A DNA stretch of 64,000 bases from Rhizohabitans arisaemae (GTDB lineage: Bacteria; Actinomycetota; Actinomycetes; Streptosporangiales; Streptosporangiaceae). The DNA lies in contig NZ_BLRH01000009.1 in NCBI RefSeq assembly GCF_025996515.1, positions 496,001-560,000 on the forward strand, given 5' to 3'. Under the pieces are notes generated by a model that was not told where the DNA came from, did no database searches, and worked only from the letters and a program-made list of their open reading frames with translations. How positions within the stretch are numbered: the first letter of the stretch is position 1; the number at the start of each line of letters is the position of its first letter. Below, piece after piece: positions 50,986 to 59,144 of the stretch. A program made the position numbers and the translations under genes.

Positions 50986-52446
50986 TCAGGTGACCGGCAG
51001 GACTCCGGTGAGGTAGCGGCGCAGTGAGTCCAGGTCACCCGCGGGGCCGCACAGCCCCGCGTGGCCGTCCGGCCGTACCAGGCAGATCGCGGGCACCGGC
51101 GCGTACCCGTCCGCCACCACCCGGACCTCCGCGCCGTGCCTCCGGGCCAGCGCCGCCGGCGCCGCCGGCCCCTCGCGCCCGGACAACCCGGGAAAGACCA
51201 GCAGCGTCCAGCCGGGTCCCCCCGCCGACACCCCCGGAACCAGCCCCGCCGGGGGCCGCCCGCCCGCCGCGATCCCGGGCAGCCCCCGATCGTCGCCCGG
51301 CCAGCGGTCCACCGACAGCGGACTCTCCCGGTAGACCACCGGCGGCTGGGTCCGGACGTCCACCCGCCCCACGCTCAGCCGCGGCCGGTGCGTCGCCTCC
51401 GGGTCGGCGCTGGTGCCGTACTCCAGCACCCGCCCGGTACGCTCCGCCAGCTCCAGCGCCACCCGGCGCCGCTCGGCGTCGTAGCTGTCCAGCAGGAACG
51501 GCGGCGCGGACCCCCGGACCACATGGGCCAGCTTCCAGCCGAGGTTGAAGGCGTCCTGGACACCGCTGTTCATCCCCTGCACGGTCATCGGCAGCAGCGT
51601 CGCCGCGCCGCCCGCGAGCAGGAACCGCCCCGACCGGAACGACCCCGCGACCCGGCTCCTCGGCCGGGCCGTCCACAGGCAGGGCTCGGCCTCCGGCCGG
51701 ATGTCCAGCCCGGTGGCGTCCCGCAGCGCCGACACCACCCGGGCCACCCCCGGCTCGGCGTCCCCGTCGAGCAGGTCGCCCGTCATCAGGAACATCCGGT
51801 GCCGGCCACCCGGCAGCGGCACGAACCCGGCCGTCCCCGACTCCACCAGGAACACGTGCTCCTCGTCGTGCGGGAACCGCCCGGCGGGGAACACCCGGGC
51901 GTCCAGCTGGGCGATCCCCACCCCCGGATAGCGCGTCGCGGGCGGCTGCCCGGGCAGACCCGGCACCGTACCGGCGTCCCCGGTCGCGGCGACGAACCAC
52001 GCCGCCTCAGCCGTGTCCTTTCCGGACAGTACGGCCGTCACGGCGTCGTCGTCCTGCTCCACCCGGGTCACCCGGACCCCCCACTCCACCCGGACCCCGA
52101 GCCGCTCCAGCTGCCTGGTGAGCACCCGCTCGGTGACCTCCTGCGGGCAGATCAACGGGGTCGGCCACGGGTGGTCCGGCTCGTTCAACTCGTGCCGGAA
52201 GGCGTCCCGGCCGAGATGGAAGACCTTGGCCCGCATCGGCTGGGCCCGTACCGCCAGCTCGCCGACGGGAACCCCCGCGAGGGAGAGCGCCGACAGCGTG
52301 GCCGGCCACAGGTTGCAGCACCGGGTACCCGGCTGCGGGCCCGGACGCCCGTCCACGATCCGGCAGCGCACGCCGTACCCGGCGAGGGTCACGGCCGCGG
52401 TCAGACCGACCGGCCCCGCCCCGGCGACAATCACATCCACGTCCAT
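50986..52446 (-). CDS. FAD-dependent monooxygenase-like protein, degenerate motifs
   Basis: A PHBH-fold protein of about 486 residues, related to aromatic polyketide hydroxylases. The N-terminal GAGPVG dinucleotide site is intact, but the usual GDAAHxxPP motif reads GGAATLLPM, with the flavin-binding Asp replaced by Gly, and the GADG region reads ATGDAG. It may bind FAD weakly, or act without normal flavin chemistry. ATG 52446 (MDVDVIVAGAGPVGL) is preferred by homology; the frame is open to 52542, overlapping the region upstream of the divergent enzyme. A ribosome site is not obvious. Confidence 0.82.
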   Translation of the reverse strand: MDVDVIVAGAGPVGLTAAVTLAGYGVRCRIVDGRPGPQPGTRCCNLWPATLSALSLAGVPVGELAVRAQPMRAKVFHLGRDAFRHELNEPDHPWPTPLICPQEVTERVLTRQLERLGVRVEWGVRVTRVEQDDDAVTAVLSGKDTAEAAWFVAATGDAGTVPGLPGQPPATRYPGVGIAQLDARVFPAGRFPHDEEHVFLVESGTAGFVPLPGGRHRMFLMTGDLLDGDAEPGVARVVSALRDATGLDIRPEAEPCLWTARPRSRVAGSFRSGRFLLAGGAATLLPMTVQGMNSGVQDAFNLGWKLAHVVRGSAPPFLLDSYDAERRRVALELAERTGRVLEYGTSADPEATHRPRLSVGRVDVRTQPPVVYRESPLSVDRWPGDDRGLPGIAAGGRPPAGLVPGVSAGGPGWTLLVFPGLSGREGPAAPAALARRHGAEVRVVADGYAPVPAICLVRPDGHAGLCGPAGDLDSLRRYLTGVLPVT

Positions 52447-52571
52447 GCCGCGAATGTGGCCCAGCCTGCTCGCACCCTCCTGGACCCCGGCGCGAGAGCG
52501 GGCCTCGACCGGCGCTCCAGCCGCCTCACCCATGATCGACACCGGTGACGACGACTACCCCGGGGTTGGCG

Positions 52572-54146
52572 ATGACAGAGCAGTGCGAAGTCCTTGTCGT
52601 CGGTGGCGGCCTGGTCGGCCTCTCCACCGCGGTCTTTCTCGCCTGGCACGGAGTGGGGACGACGGTCGTCGAAAGGCGCCCGCACGAACTGCTCCACCCG
52701 AGGGCCAGGGCGATCAACCCGCGAACCGTCGAGCTCTACCGGTCGGTCGGCCTGGAGGAGGCGATCCTCAAGGGCCGCTCCCGCGTCTACGACGACCGCT
52801 CCGAGATCCTCTACGCGGAGACGCTCACCGGCGAGGAACTGCGGCGCGTCCCGATGACCCCGCCCGCCCCGCCGAACGGAGGCGACGCCGTCAGTCCCTG
52901 CCCGTGGGCCCCCATCGACCAGGACAAACTCGAGATCCTGGTACGGGCTCGCGCCGAAGCGCTCGGCGCCGACGTCCGGTTCTCCACCGAGCTCGTCTCC
53001 CTCGCCCACGACGAGACCGGCGTCACCGCGACCCTCGCCGGCGGCGGCCGGATCCGGGCCCGGTACGCGATCGGGGCCGACGGCCACCGCAGCCTCGTCC
53101 GTGACCTGCTCGGCATCCCCGCGACCGGACCGGGCGGACTCGGCCGTACCGTCAACTTCGTGTTCACCGCCGACCTCGGGCAGGCCATGCGCGGCAGGCA
53201 CATCGGAGTCGCCCACCTGTCCGAGCCGGAACCGGGCACCGTCCTGCTCCCGCACGACGGCGCAGGGCGCTGGGTCCTCGGCATCCCCTACCACCCCGAA
53301 CAGGGACAGACCCTCGCCGACTTCACCCCCGACCGCTGCGCCGAGACCGTCCGCGCCGCCGCCGGGCTCCCCGGCCTCGCCGTCACCGTCGAACCCCAGC
53401 TCGCCGACGGCACCACCGCCCTCGCCTACGAGATCGAAGGCCGCGTCGCGCAGCGCTTCCGCGCCGGCCGGGTCTTCCTCGTCGGCGACGCCGCGCACGT
53501 GATGCCGCCCACCGGCGCGTTCGGGGCCAGCACCGGCATCCAGGACGCGCACAACCTGGCGTGGAAGCTCGCCGCCGTACTACGGGGCCGGGCCGGGGAC
53601 GCGCTGCTCGACACCTACGACGCCGAACGCCGCCCCGTCGCCGACTTCACGCTGCGGCAGGCGCTCCTGCAGCTCGTCGACCGCACCGGACGCCCGGTCC
53701 CGGCCGAGTACCTCGCCGAACCGTGCGACTACGACGCGGTGGTCTTCGGACACACCTACCGCTCCGCCGCCGTCGAGGCGGGTGAGCCGCTGCCCGCCGC
53801 GCTGCCCCCGCACGAGCTCACCGGGCAGCCCGGCACCCGGGCGCCGCATGTCCTTGTCGAGCGGTACGGCCTGCGGCACTCGATCCTGGACCTGTTCGGC
53901 GCCGCCCCGGTCCTGCTCGCCGCGCCCAAGGCCACAGAGTGGGCCGAAGCCGGACACGCCGCAGGCGTCGTCACCTACCTCCTGGACGGCGACGTCCAGG
54001 ACGTGACCGGGCGTTTCGCGGACGTCTACGGCCTCACCCCGGAAGGCGCCGTCCTGGTCCGCCCCGACGGCTTCGTCGCCTGGCGCTCCCCCGCCGGGGG
54101 GCATGCCGAGCTTCGGGACGTGGTGGACCGCCTGCTCGCCCTGTAG
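52572..54146 (+). CDS. FAD-dependent aromatic hydroxylase (RdmE/TetX-like)
   Basis: A 524-residue class A flavoprotein monooxygenase with all motifs intact: VVGGGLVGLS, the GADGHRSLVR region and FLVGDAAHVMPPTGAFGAST. The C-terminal thioredoxin-like domain found in polyketide hydroxylases follows (APHVLVERYGLRHSILDLFG and the late LVRPDGFVAWRS). It adds a hydroxyl to an aromatic ring using NAD(P)H and O2. ATG 52572 is preferred; GTG 52545 is in frame. It ends 20 bases before twin-hairpin element copy B. Confidence 0.9.
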   Translation: MTEQCEVLVVGGGLVGLSTAVFLAWHGVGTTVVERRPHELLHPRARAINPRTVELYRSVGLEEAILKGRSRVYDDRSEILYAETLTGEELRRVPMTPPAPPNGGDAVSPCPWAPIDQDKLEILVRARAEALGADVRFSTELVSLAHDETGVTATLAGGGRIRARYAIGADGHRSLVRDLLGIPATGPGGLGRTVNFVFTADLGQAMRGRHIGVAHLSEPEPGTVLLPHDGAGRWVLGIPYHPEQGQTLADFTPDRCAETVRAAAGLPGLAVTVEPQLADGTTALAYEIEGRVAQRFRAGRVFLVGDAAHVMPPTGAFGASTGIQDAHNLAWKLAAVLRGRAGDALLDTYDAERRPVADFTLRQALLQLVDRTGRPVPAEYLAEPCDYDAVVFGHTYRSAAVEAGEPLPAALPPHELTGQPGTRAPHVLVERYGLRHSILDLFGAAPVLLAAPKATEWAEAGHAAGVVTYLLDGDVQDVTGRFADVYGLTPEGAVLVRPDGFVAWRSPAGGHAELRDVVDRLLAL

Positions 54147-54166
54147 GCACAGTCCAGGAGAAACAA

Positions 54167-54325
54167 CGGACGTGCGGTACCCCCGTCAGGTGAGTCCGGG
54201 CTTACAAGAACAGTATTTTTTGACATTGACCGCGGTCGGTTCGCGCCGGACAAAGACCGTCCGGCGCGAACCGCCGCGCGTATTCGCCCGCCGCAAAGGA
54301 CGTGCGGCGTGCGAATACGGACGTA
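54167..54325. repeat. Twin-hairpin intergenic element, copy B
   Basis: Same block order as copy A: CGGACGTGCGG (54167), CGGGCTTACAAG (54197), TGACATTGACCGCGG (54221), stem 1, stem 2, CGGACGTA (54318). Stem 1 pairs 54231-54251 with 54259-54278 with one bulged T; stem 2 pairs GTATTCGC/GCGAATAC and CGCCGC/GCGGCG with one C-T mismatch, loop AAAGGACGT. Relative to copy A at least three stem-1 base pairs are changed on both arms. Confidence 0.85.
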
Positions 54326-54435
54326 ACACCTCAAGCACCTAGCTAGCATCCAGCCATACTGACAACCAGAACCTGGATACCACATAGAAACCCCCGGGCC
54401 TACTGGGTGCGGCCTCTGACCTGCTCTGTCTTGCT

Positions 54436-54646
54436 GGGTAGGCACGTGCACGCTCGAAACGCGGCAGCGTCTGGACTGAGTGAATCTTGCGCCGCGCCAG
54501 CGGCGCAAAATTCAGGAGGGAAGACGCTGCCTTGTCGGCGTTTCGAGCCGGCCGAGCGGAGCTCGGCCCAAAGATACTGGTTCTTGACGGTGACTTCGCT
54601 TAACGCGGTCCCCACGTGCGTTGTCCTCCCCCGGCCGTGCCTACCC
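54436..54646. repeat. 211-bp inverted-repeat element (possible MITE)
   Basis: GGGTAGGCACG (54436-54446) and CGTGCCTACCC (54636-54646) are perfect 11-bp terminal inverted repeats. The segment lies between two diverged copies of a ~95-base unit, as if inserted there. No transposase and no clear target duplication (flanks CTTGCT and GTCCAC) are seen. Part of the left terminus resembles the unit itself, so rearrangement is an alternative. Confidence 0.55.
54452..54548. repeat. Long nested hairpin inside the inverted-repeat element
   Basis: GCTCGAAACGC plus GGCAGCGTCT (54452-54472) pair with AGACGCTGCC and GCGTTTCGAGC (54522-54548), 21 bp with a six-base bulge TTGTCG. Inside, TGAAT-C-TTGCGCCGC pairs with GCGGCGCAA-A-ATTCA around loop GCCA, another 14 bp. 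A further GGCCGAGC/GCTCGGCC hairpin follows. Confidence 0.7.
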
Positions 54647-54782
54647 GTCCACCGCCGGCTATACCGACAACCGGATGTGGTAGCCCTGTAGGGAGTCTCG
54701 GGCTTACCGGATATAGCCTCTGACCTGCCCTGTCTCACGGGCTGGGCATGGCCAGGCCTCGTGTGTTCGTCGAGGAGTGCTC

Positions 54783-55034
54783 TCAGTTGTCGAAAGGGCC
54801 GGCTGTGCCAAGGTGCCCGTCGGGCTCTCGGCGGAGCTCCTCGGGGTCGGCGTTCGGCAGCCTGCGGTGGCGGGCGACAAGTTCCTCCGCGGTCAGGCGT
54901 GGTCGGCGGGGCAGCGGACGGAGCTCCGCGATCCCGATGCCGTTCCGGGTGATCTGATAGGTCTCGCCCGATTCCACCGAGTCCAGGATGGACTCCAGGT
55001 TGCCGAAGAACTCCTGTTCGGTGATGGCTGCCAT
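54783..55034 (-). CDS. Phd/YefM-type antitoxin without adjacent toxin
   Basis: An 83-residue antitoxin-like protein: MAAITEQEFFGNLESILDSV, GETYQITRNGIGIAELRPL, then a basic/acidic tail with LPRRPRLTAEELVARHRRLP, which normally wraps a PIN- or Doc/RelE-type toxin. The toxin gene would lie just downstream (below 54783), but that stretch is structured repeat DNA without a coding frame. It begins 35 bases after the FAD-ABM stop and may ride on that transcript. The ribosome site is weak. Confidence 0.82.
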   Translation of the reverse strand: MAAITEQEFFGNLESILDSVESGETYQITRNGIGIAELRPLPRRPRLTAEELVARHRRLPNADPEELRREPDGHLGTAGPFDN

Positions 55035-55069
55035 AACCCAGATGTAGCACGTCGAACATCGAGGGTGGG

Positions 55070-57082
55070 CTAAAACGGGGGGAACGTCTGGGAGGCGGTG
55101 AGGGTGTAGATCTCGTAGTGGCCGTTGGGGCGGTCTCGGTCCTGGAAGGGGCGGAGGGCTGAGGGGTGGCCCTTCCTGCGGTGCTCGCGCTCCCAGGTGG
55201 TGAAGGCCTTGAGGTTGGCCCAGTCCATGACGAGCAGGTAGCGGCCAAGGCCGGCCTTGGCCTTGAGCAGCTCGTCGCCGTACAGGCCGGGAACCCCCTC
55301 CAGGTGGTCGCGGGTACGCCCGTAGGCGGCCTCGACCGACCCGCGCTCGTCCGCGCCTTCCCTGAGATACACGACGACCCGGACCCGCGGGGTTTCCGGG
55401 CGAGGCGCCGCATCGGCCAGCACCTCCGTAGCGTCGTGAACGGATTCGGCGAGCGCCGCCCCGACCTGGCGGATCGCGTCCGCGGACGAACCGGGGACAT
55501 CCTTGGGTCCCACCGAAAGCGCCGCGGCCGTACCGGAGTCGGCTTCCGACGGGAGGGTACGGCGGAGCGCGTGCGCCAGGGCTTCGCCGAGCTCGCGGGC
55601 CGGGTCTACAGGATCGGGGCCGGATCGCCAGGCGACGAACCCGTCGGGCCTGACCAGGGTCGCCCCGGCCTTGTCCACGGAGGGGTCCTCGACGACGTAG
55701 CAGGCCAGGGGAACGCCGAGACCCGCCGCGCAGGTGCCCGCAACCCGGCGGTACGCCGTGTCGTCCGGGCCGGTCAGAAGGGTGAAGCCCCGGCGGAACA
55801 GGTCGATCGTGGAGCGGCCGTCGGCCAGGGCGACGTGGGGTGCCCGGGTGCCGACGCGGCCCGACGGGACGTCCTCCCAGGCCCCGTCGTCGTAGGCCTG
55901 GCCGAGCACGACCGTCCGGTCGGAGACGATCGCCGGGTCGGCGGCCGGGGGCGGCCCGCCCGCGCCGATCCGGGGCCGTTCCCTGGAACGCAGCACAGCC
56001 TGGGTCACGGTCGCCTCGGCGACCGGGCGCCGCTCGGCGTCATAGGTGCCGAGCAGGGCGGCCCCCGCTTGGCCGCGGAGCACGGCGGCGAGCTTCCAGG
56101 CCAGATTGTGCGCGTCCTGGATGCCGGTGTTCGAGCCGAACGCCCCGGTCGGCGGCATGACGTGGGCCGCGTCCCCCACCAGGAACACCCGGCCGTCGCC
56201 GAACCGCTCCGCCACCCGTCCCGCGGACTCCCACGGCAGGGCGCCCTTGATCGCCACCTCCAGCTCGGGGAGTCCGGCCGCGGCCCGTACCAGCTCCCGG
56301 CAGCGCTCCTCGGTGAAACCCGCCGCGCCGTCCGGGCCGGTCATCACGTGCAGCATCCAGCGGTCGGCGTTGTTCACCGGCAGCAGCGCGCAGGGCACAC
56401 CCGCCTTGGTGAGGTAGCACATGATGAACCTGCGGTCGCCGAGCGCGGCACGCAGATCGGCCTCGAACTGGATGTTCACGAAGTGGCCGAGCGTCCCCGC
56501 CCCGTCGAAGGGGATGCCGAGACTCCGCCGTATCGGGCTTCCCGCCCCGTCCGCCGCGATCAGGTACTCCGCGTGGACGACGTGCTCCTCGCCGTCCGAC
56601 GCGTCGCGCAGCACCGCCCGTACCCCGGCTGAGTCCTGCTCGAACCCGGTGAGCTCGACGCCGAGCCGGATCTCCCCGCCCAGCTCGGCCGCCCGCCCCC
56701 GCAGCAGCGGCTCCAGCTCGTCCTGATGGCACATGCACCACGAGGACGGGCTCAGCCCCGCGTACGGCGCCGAGCCGAACATGAAGTACTCCTGCCGCAG
56801 CTCCCCCACCTCGGGCCCGGCGAGGGTCTCGGCGGCGATCACCCCGCTGTTCCCGGCGAGCGCCCGGGCCGACTCGGCGGCCAGCACCCGCTCCTCCAGC
56901 CCGAGGACCCGCAGGAGTTCCATCGTCCGCGGGTTGATCCCCCGGGCGCGCGGGTGGGTGGACAGGCCGCGCCGGCGCTCCACGGTCAGCGAGTCCACCC
57001 CGTGCCAGGACAGGAAGGCCGACATCGACAGGCCGACCAATCCCCCTCCGACGACAAGCACCTGTGTGGTCTGGGGAAACAC
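55070..57082 (-). CDS. FAD monooxygenase fused to a C-terminal ABM-type domain
   Basis: A 670-residue fusion. Residues ~1-530 are a complete RdmE-like flavoprotein hydroxylase (VVGGGLVGLSMSAF, IAADGAGSPIRRSLG, FLVGDAAHVMPPTGAFGSNT, and the C-terminal DGFVAWRS). A linker of about 45 residues leads to a ~100-residue antibiotic-biosynthesis-monooxygenase-like ferredoxin fold (VRVVVYLREGADERGSVEAA, YLLVMDWANLKAFTTWER). ABM domains oxidise anthrones without cofactor, so the protein may carry out two successive ring oxidations. GTG 57082 is chosen for its ideal GGGAGGT; the frame is open to 57337. It is divergent from the P450 at 57.2 kb. Confidence 0.88.
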   Translation of the reverse strand: MFPQTTQVLVVGGGLVGLSMSAFLSWHGVDSLTVERRRGLSTHPRARGINPRTMELLRVLGLEERVLAAESARALAGNSGVIAAETLAGPEVGELRQEYFMFGSAPYAGLSPSSWCMCHQDELEPLLRGRAAELGGEIRLGVELTGFEQDSAGVRAVLRDASDGEEHVVHAEYLIAADGAGSPIRRSLGIPFDGAGTLGHFVNIQFEADLRAALGDRRFIMCYLTKAGVPCALLPVNNADRWMLHVMTGPDGAAGFTEERCRELVRAAAGLPELEVAIKGALPWESAGRVAERFGDGRVFLVGDAAHVMPPTGAFGSNTGIQDAHNLAWKLAAVLRGQAGAALLGTYDAERRPVAEATVTQAVLRSRERPRIGAGGPPPAADPAIVSDRTVVLGQAYDDGAWEDVPSGRVGTRAPHVALADGRSTIDLFRRGFTLLTGPDDTAYRRVAGTCAAGLGVPLACYVVEDPSVDKAGATLVRPDGFVAWRSGPDPVDPARELGEALAHALRRTLPSEADSGTAAALSVGPKDVPGSSADAIRQVGAALAESVHDATEVLADAAPRPETPRVRVVVYLREGADERGSVEAAYGRTRDHLEGVPGLYGDELLKAKAGLGRYLLVMDWANLKAFTTWEREHRRKGHPSALRPFQDRDRPNGHYEIYTLTASQTFPPF

Positions 57083-57209
57083 CGTGCTACCTCCCTTTCC
57101 GGCGGCCCCGCCGGTCGGGTGGCAGCCTGCCAGGGCCGGCTCAAGGCGTGATCGAGCGTGCTCCCCGGACTCCAGCGGGCGTCGACCGCCGTGCCGCACC
57201 CTCGTCGGC

Positions 57210-58373
57210 ATGGAGCTGGAATTCCCCCTCACCGCCCCGGTGCCGCTGGAGCCCGCACCCGAGTTCGCCACCCTGCGGCGGAGCTGCCCCGTGGCGCGGG
57301 TACGGCTGCCGAGCGGGGACCGCGCATGGCTGGTCACCGGCTACGCGGGCAACCGCAGCCTGTTCGCCGACCCGCTGCTCAGCCGGGCCGCGTCCGCCGC
57401 CGAAGGGGCGCCCCGGCTCCGCGCCGCCCCGCTGGACCCCTGCGCCCTCACCACCATGGACCCGCCCGAGCACACCAGGATCCGCCGGACGGTGATGGGC
57501 GCGTTCACCGCCTCGCGGGTGGAGGCCATGCGCCCGGGGGTCGACGCGCTGGCGAACACCCTGCTGGACGACCTGCGGGCGGCCGGTCCCCCCGGTGACC
57601 TGGTCGCCGGCTACGCCCGGCCGCTGAGCATCGCCGTCATCGGGGAGCTGCTCGGCGTACCGGAGGGGGACCGGCCGAGGTTCCGCCGGTGGACCGAGGA
57701 CCACCTCGGCACCTCCCCCGAGGCGATCCGCGCCGCCGACGCCGCCCTCCGGGCGTACTTCACCGACCTGATCGCCGACGGCGGCGGGGACGGCCTGATC
57801 GGCGCGCTCGCCACGGAGAACCGGCTCAGCCGGGACGAGCTGGTCTCCCTCGGCATCACCCTGATCGTCGCCGGGTACGAGACCGTGGCCAACACGATCG
57901 CCGCCGGGACCGTCGTCCTGCTACTCCGCCCGCCCCTGTTCACCCGGCTGCGGGACCACCCCGGCCTGGTCCCCTCGGCCGTCGAGGAGCTGCTGCGCTT
58001 CACCCCGATCTCGGTGAGCGGCGGCACGATCCGGGTGGCGACCGGCGACACGGCCATCGGCGACGTACCCATCCGGACCGGTGAGGCCGTGCTGCCCGCC
58101 ACCGTCTCCGCCAACCGGGACGCCGCCGTCTTCCCCGACCCGGACGTCTTCGACATCGCCCGCGACCCCAACCCGCACATCGCCTTCGGCCACGGCATCC
58201 ACCGCTGCCTCGGCGCCCACCTGGCCAGAATGGAACTCCAGGTCGCCTTCGGCGTCCTCGCCGCCCGCCTCCCCTCGCTCCGCCTCGCCGCCCCCCTCAC
58301 CGACATCCCCTGGCGCCGGAACGGCATGATCCGCGGCCCGCGAGAACTCCCGGTGATGTGGGACTCCCCTTAG
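57210..58373 (+). CDS. Cytochrome P450
   Basis: A 387-residue bacterial P450 with canonical motifs: I-helix IVAGYETVAN (Tyr where His is common), ExxR in EELLRF and heme-binding FGHGIHRCLGAHLAR. ATG 57210 starts MELEFPLTAPVPLEPAPEF; the frame is open upstream to 56733 but overlaps the divergent FAD-ABM gene, so it is not used. There is no strong ribosome site. It probably oxidises the same product as the neighbouring flavoenzymes. It is the second P450 of the locus, not closely similar to the first. Confidence 0.92.
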   Translation: MELEFPLTAPVPLEPAPEFATLRRSCPVARVRLPSGDRAWLVTGYAGNRSLFADPLLSRAASAAEGAPRLRAAPLDPCALTTMDPPEHTRIRRTVMGAFTASRVEAMRPGVDALANTLLDDLRAAGPPGDLVAGYARPLSIAVIGELLGVPEGDRPRFRRWTEDHLGTSPEAIRAADAALRAYFTDLIADGGGDGLIGALATENRLSRDELVSLGITLIVAGYETVANTIAAGTVVLLLRPPLFTRLRDHPGLVPSAVEELLRFTPISVSGGTIRVATGDTAIGDVPIRTGEAVLPATVSANRDAAVFPDPDVFDIARDPNPHIAFGHGIHRCLGAHLARMELQVAFGVLAARLPSLRLAAPLTDIPWRRNGMIRGPRELPVMWDSP

Positions 58374-58541
58374 CACCGGACTCGGCGGCTGTACGGCGTC
58401 ACGCCGGTCGGCCCGGACGACCTTCCGACAAGAGGTCGCCACGGAGAACCCTCGACTTCGCCGGGGTCGAGAACACCCGTACCGGCGGCTATCTGACAAA
58501 ACCCCAACGACTGACCGATCATTGGTTCACCCGCGGCGAGG

Positions 58542-59075
58542 CTAGAATCCGGTGCCTTCCGCAGGACTCGGCTCAGGCGTCCCGTTCGGCCAGAAACAGG
58601 TGGATGTCACACCGATATGGAGGGTCTGATCATCCGACTTGTTCATGGCGAGGATGAACTCATCAGGTGTGCTGAAGCCGTTGAGCTCGGGTTCACCCTC
58701 CTCAAAACCGCGTGCGCTCCTGATCGAGTAGCCTTTGCTCTCCCAGTTACGCTGTATCTTCCGGGCAACCTCAACAAGTCGCCCTGCCGGAACATCACGC
58801 AGCCAGTAGCCGCGGGACAGGACCAACCGCTCCTCCGACCCCCCATCTGTCGGATCCAAACAGTGTGCCGGGGTTAGCGACGGCTCAAACAGCTCCAAAC
58901 GAGGCCTGGGCTCGACCCCCGCCACGGCCTGCTGCACCAGCTCTTCCAGCCGGGCGATCACCTGTGGCTGTGTGATGGTCGGCTTGTCGTCGTCTCGCAT
59001 CGTCATTCCCCGTCCGCAACCGGTCAGCACAGAAAGAACAACCACCGCCGCGATCGCCTGACGCAATCCGGGCAT
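58542..59075 (-). CDS. Lipoprotein of unknown function
   Basis: A 177-residue predicted lipoprotein: MPGLRQAIAAVVVLSVLTGC gives a signal peptide ending in lipobox LTGC. The mature part has ELVQQAVAGVEPRPRLELFE, a central YWLRDVPAGRLVEVARKIQR and a single Cys pair, but no family I recognise. ATG 59075 has GGAGAAGG close upstream; 59105 is in frame. It lies 69 bases after the DUF1023 stop on the same strand and may belong to that operon. Confidence 0.8.
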   Translation of the reverse strand: MPGLRQAIAAVVVLSVLTGCGRGMTMRDDDKPTITQPQVIARLEELVQQAVAGVEPRPRLELFEPSLTPAHCLDPTDGGSEERLVLSRGYWLRDVPAGRLVEVARKIQRNWESKGYSIRSARGFEEGEPELNGFSTPDEFILAMNKSDDQTLHIGVTSTCFWPNGTPEPSPAEGTGF

Positions 59076-59144
59076 TAGCACACCTTCTCCACTATCGGCA
59101 TACAACCGTGACCGACTGCGATGACCCCCAAGGAACCAGGTGGG

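Larger units (their letters stand above)
54147..54782. other. Convergent intergenic region with structured repeats
   Basis: Over 630 bases without a credible gene, between the FAD hydroxylase and a leftward Phd-type antitoxin. It holds twin-hairpin copy B, two repeat units (about 54349-54435 and 54647-54745, both with GACAACC and GCCTCTGACCTGC) and, between them, a 211-bp inverted-repeat element. It is also where the antitoxin's partner toxin would be expected. Confidence 0.7.

Noticed and set aside
54400-55500. Long leftward frame spanning the repeat region and the end of the FAD-ABM gene
   Set aside because: It overlaps the inverted-repeat element, the antitoxin and the FAD-ABM gene in another frame and has no family motifs.
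56733-57209. Upstream extension of the P450 gene at 57210
   Set aside because: It would overlap the divergent FAD-ABM gene; P450 similarity begins at ATG 57210.
45307-58373. Minimal type II PKS (KS-alpha, KS-beta, ACP)
   Set aside because: I searched the predicted proteins for ketosynthase pairs and a phosphopantetheine-site ACP; only a single FabH-like enzyme with a KAS III triad is present.
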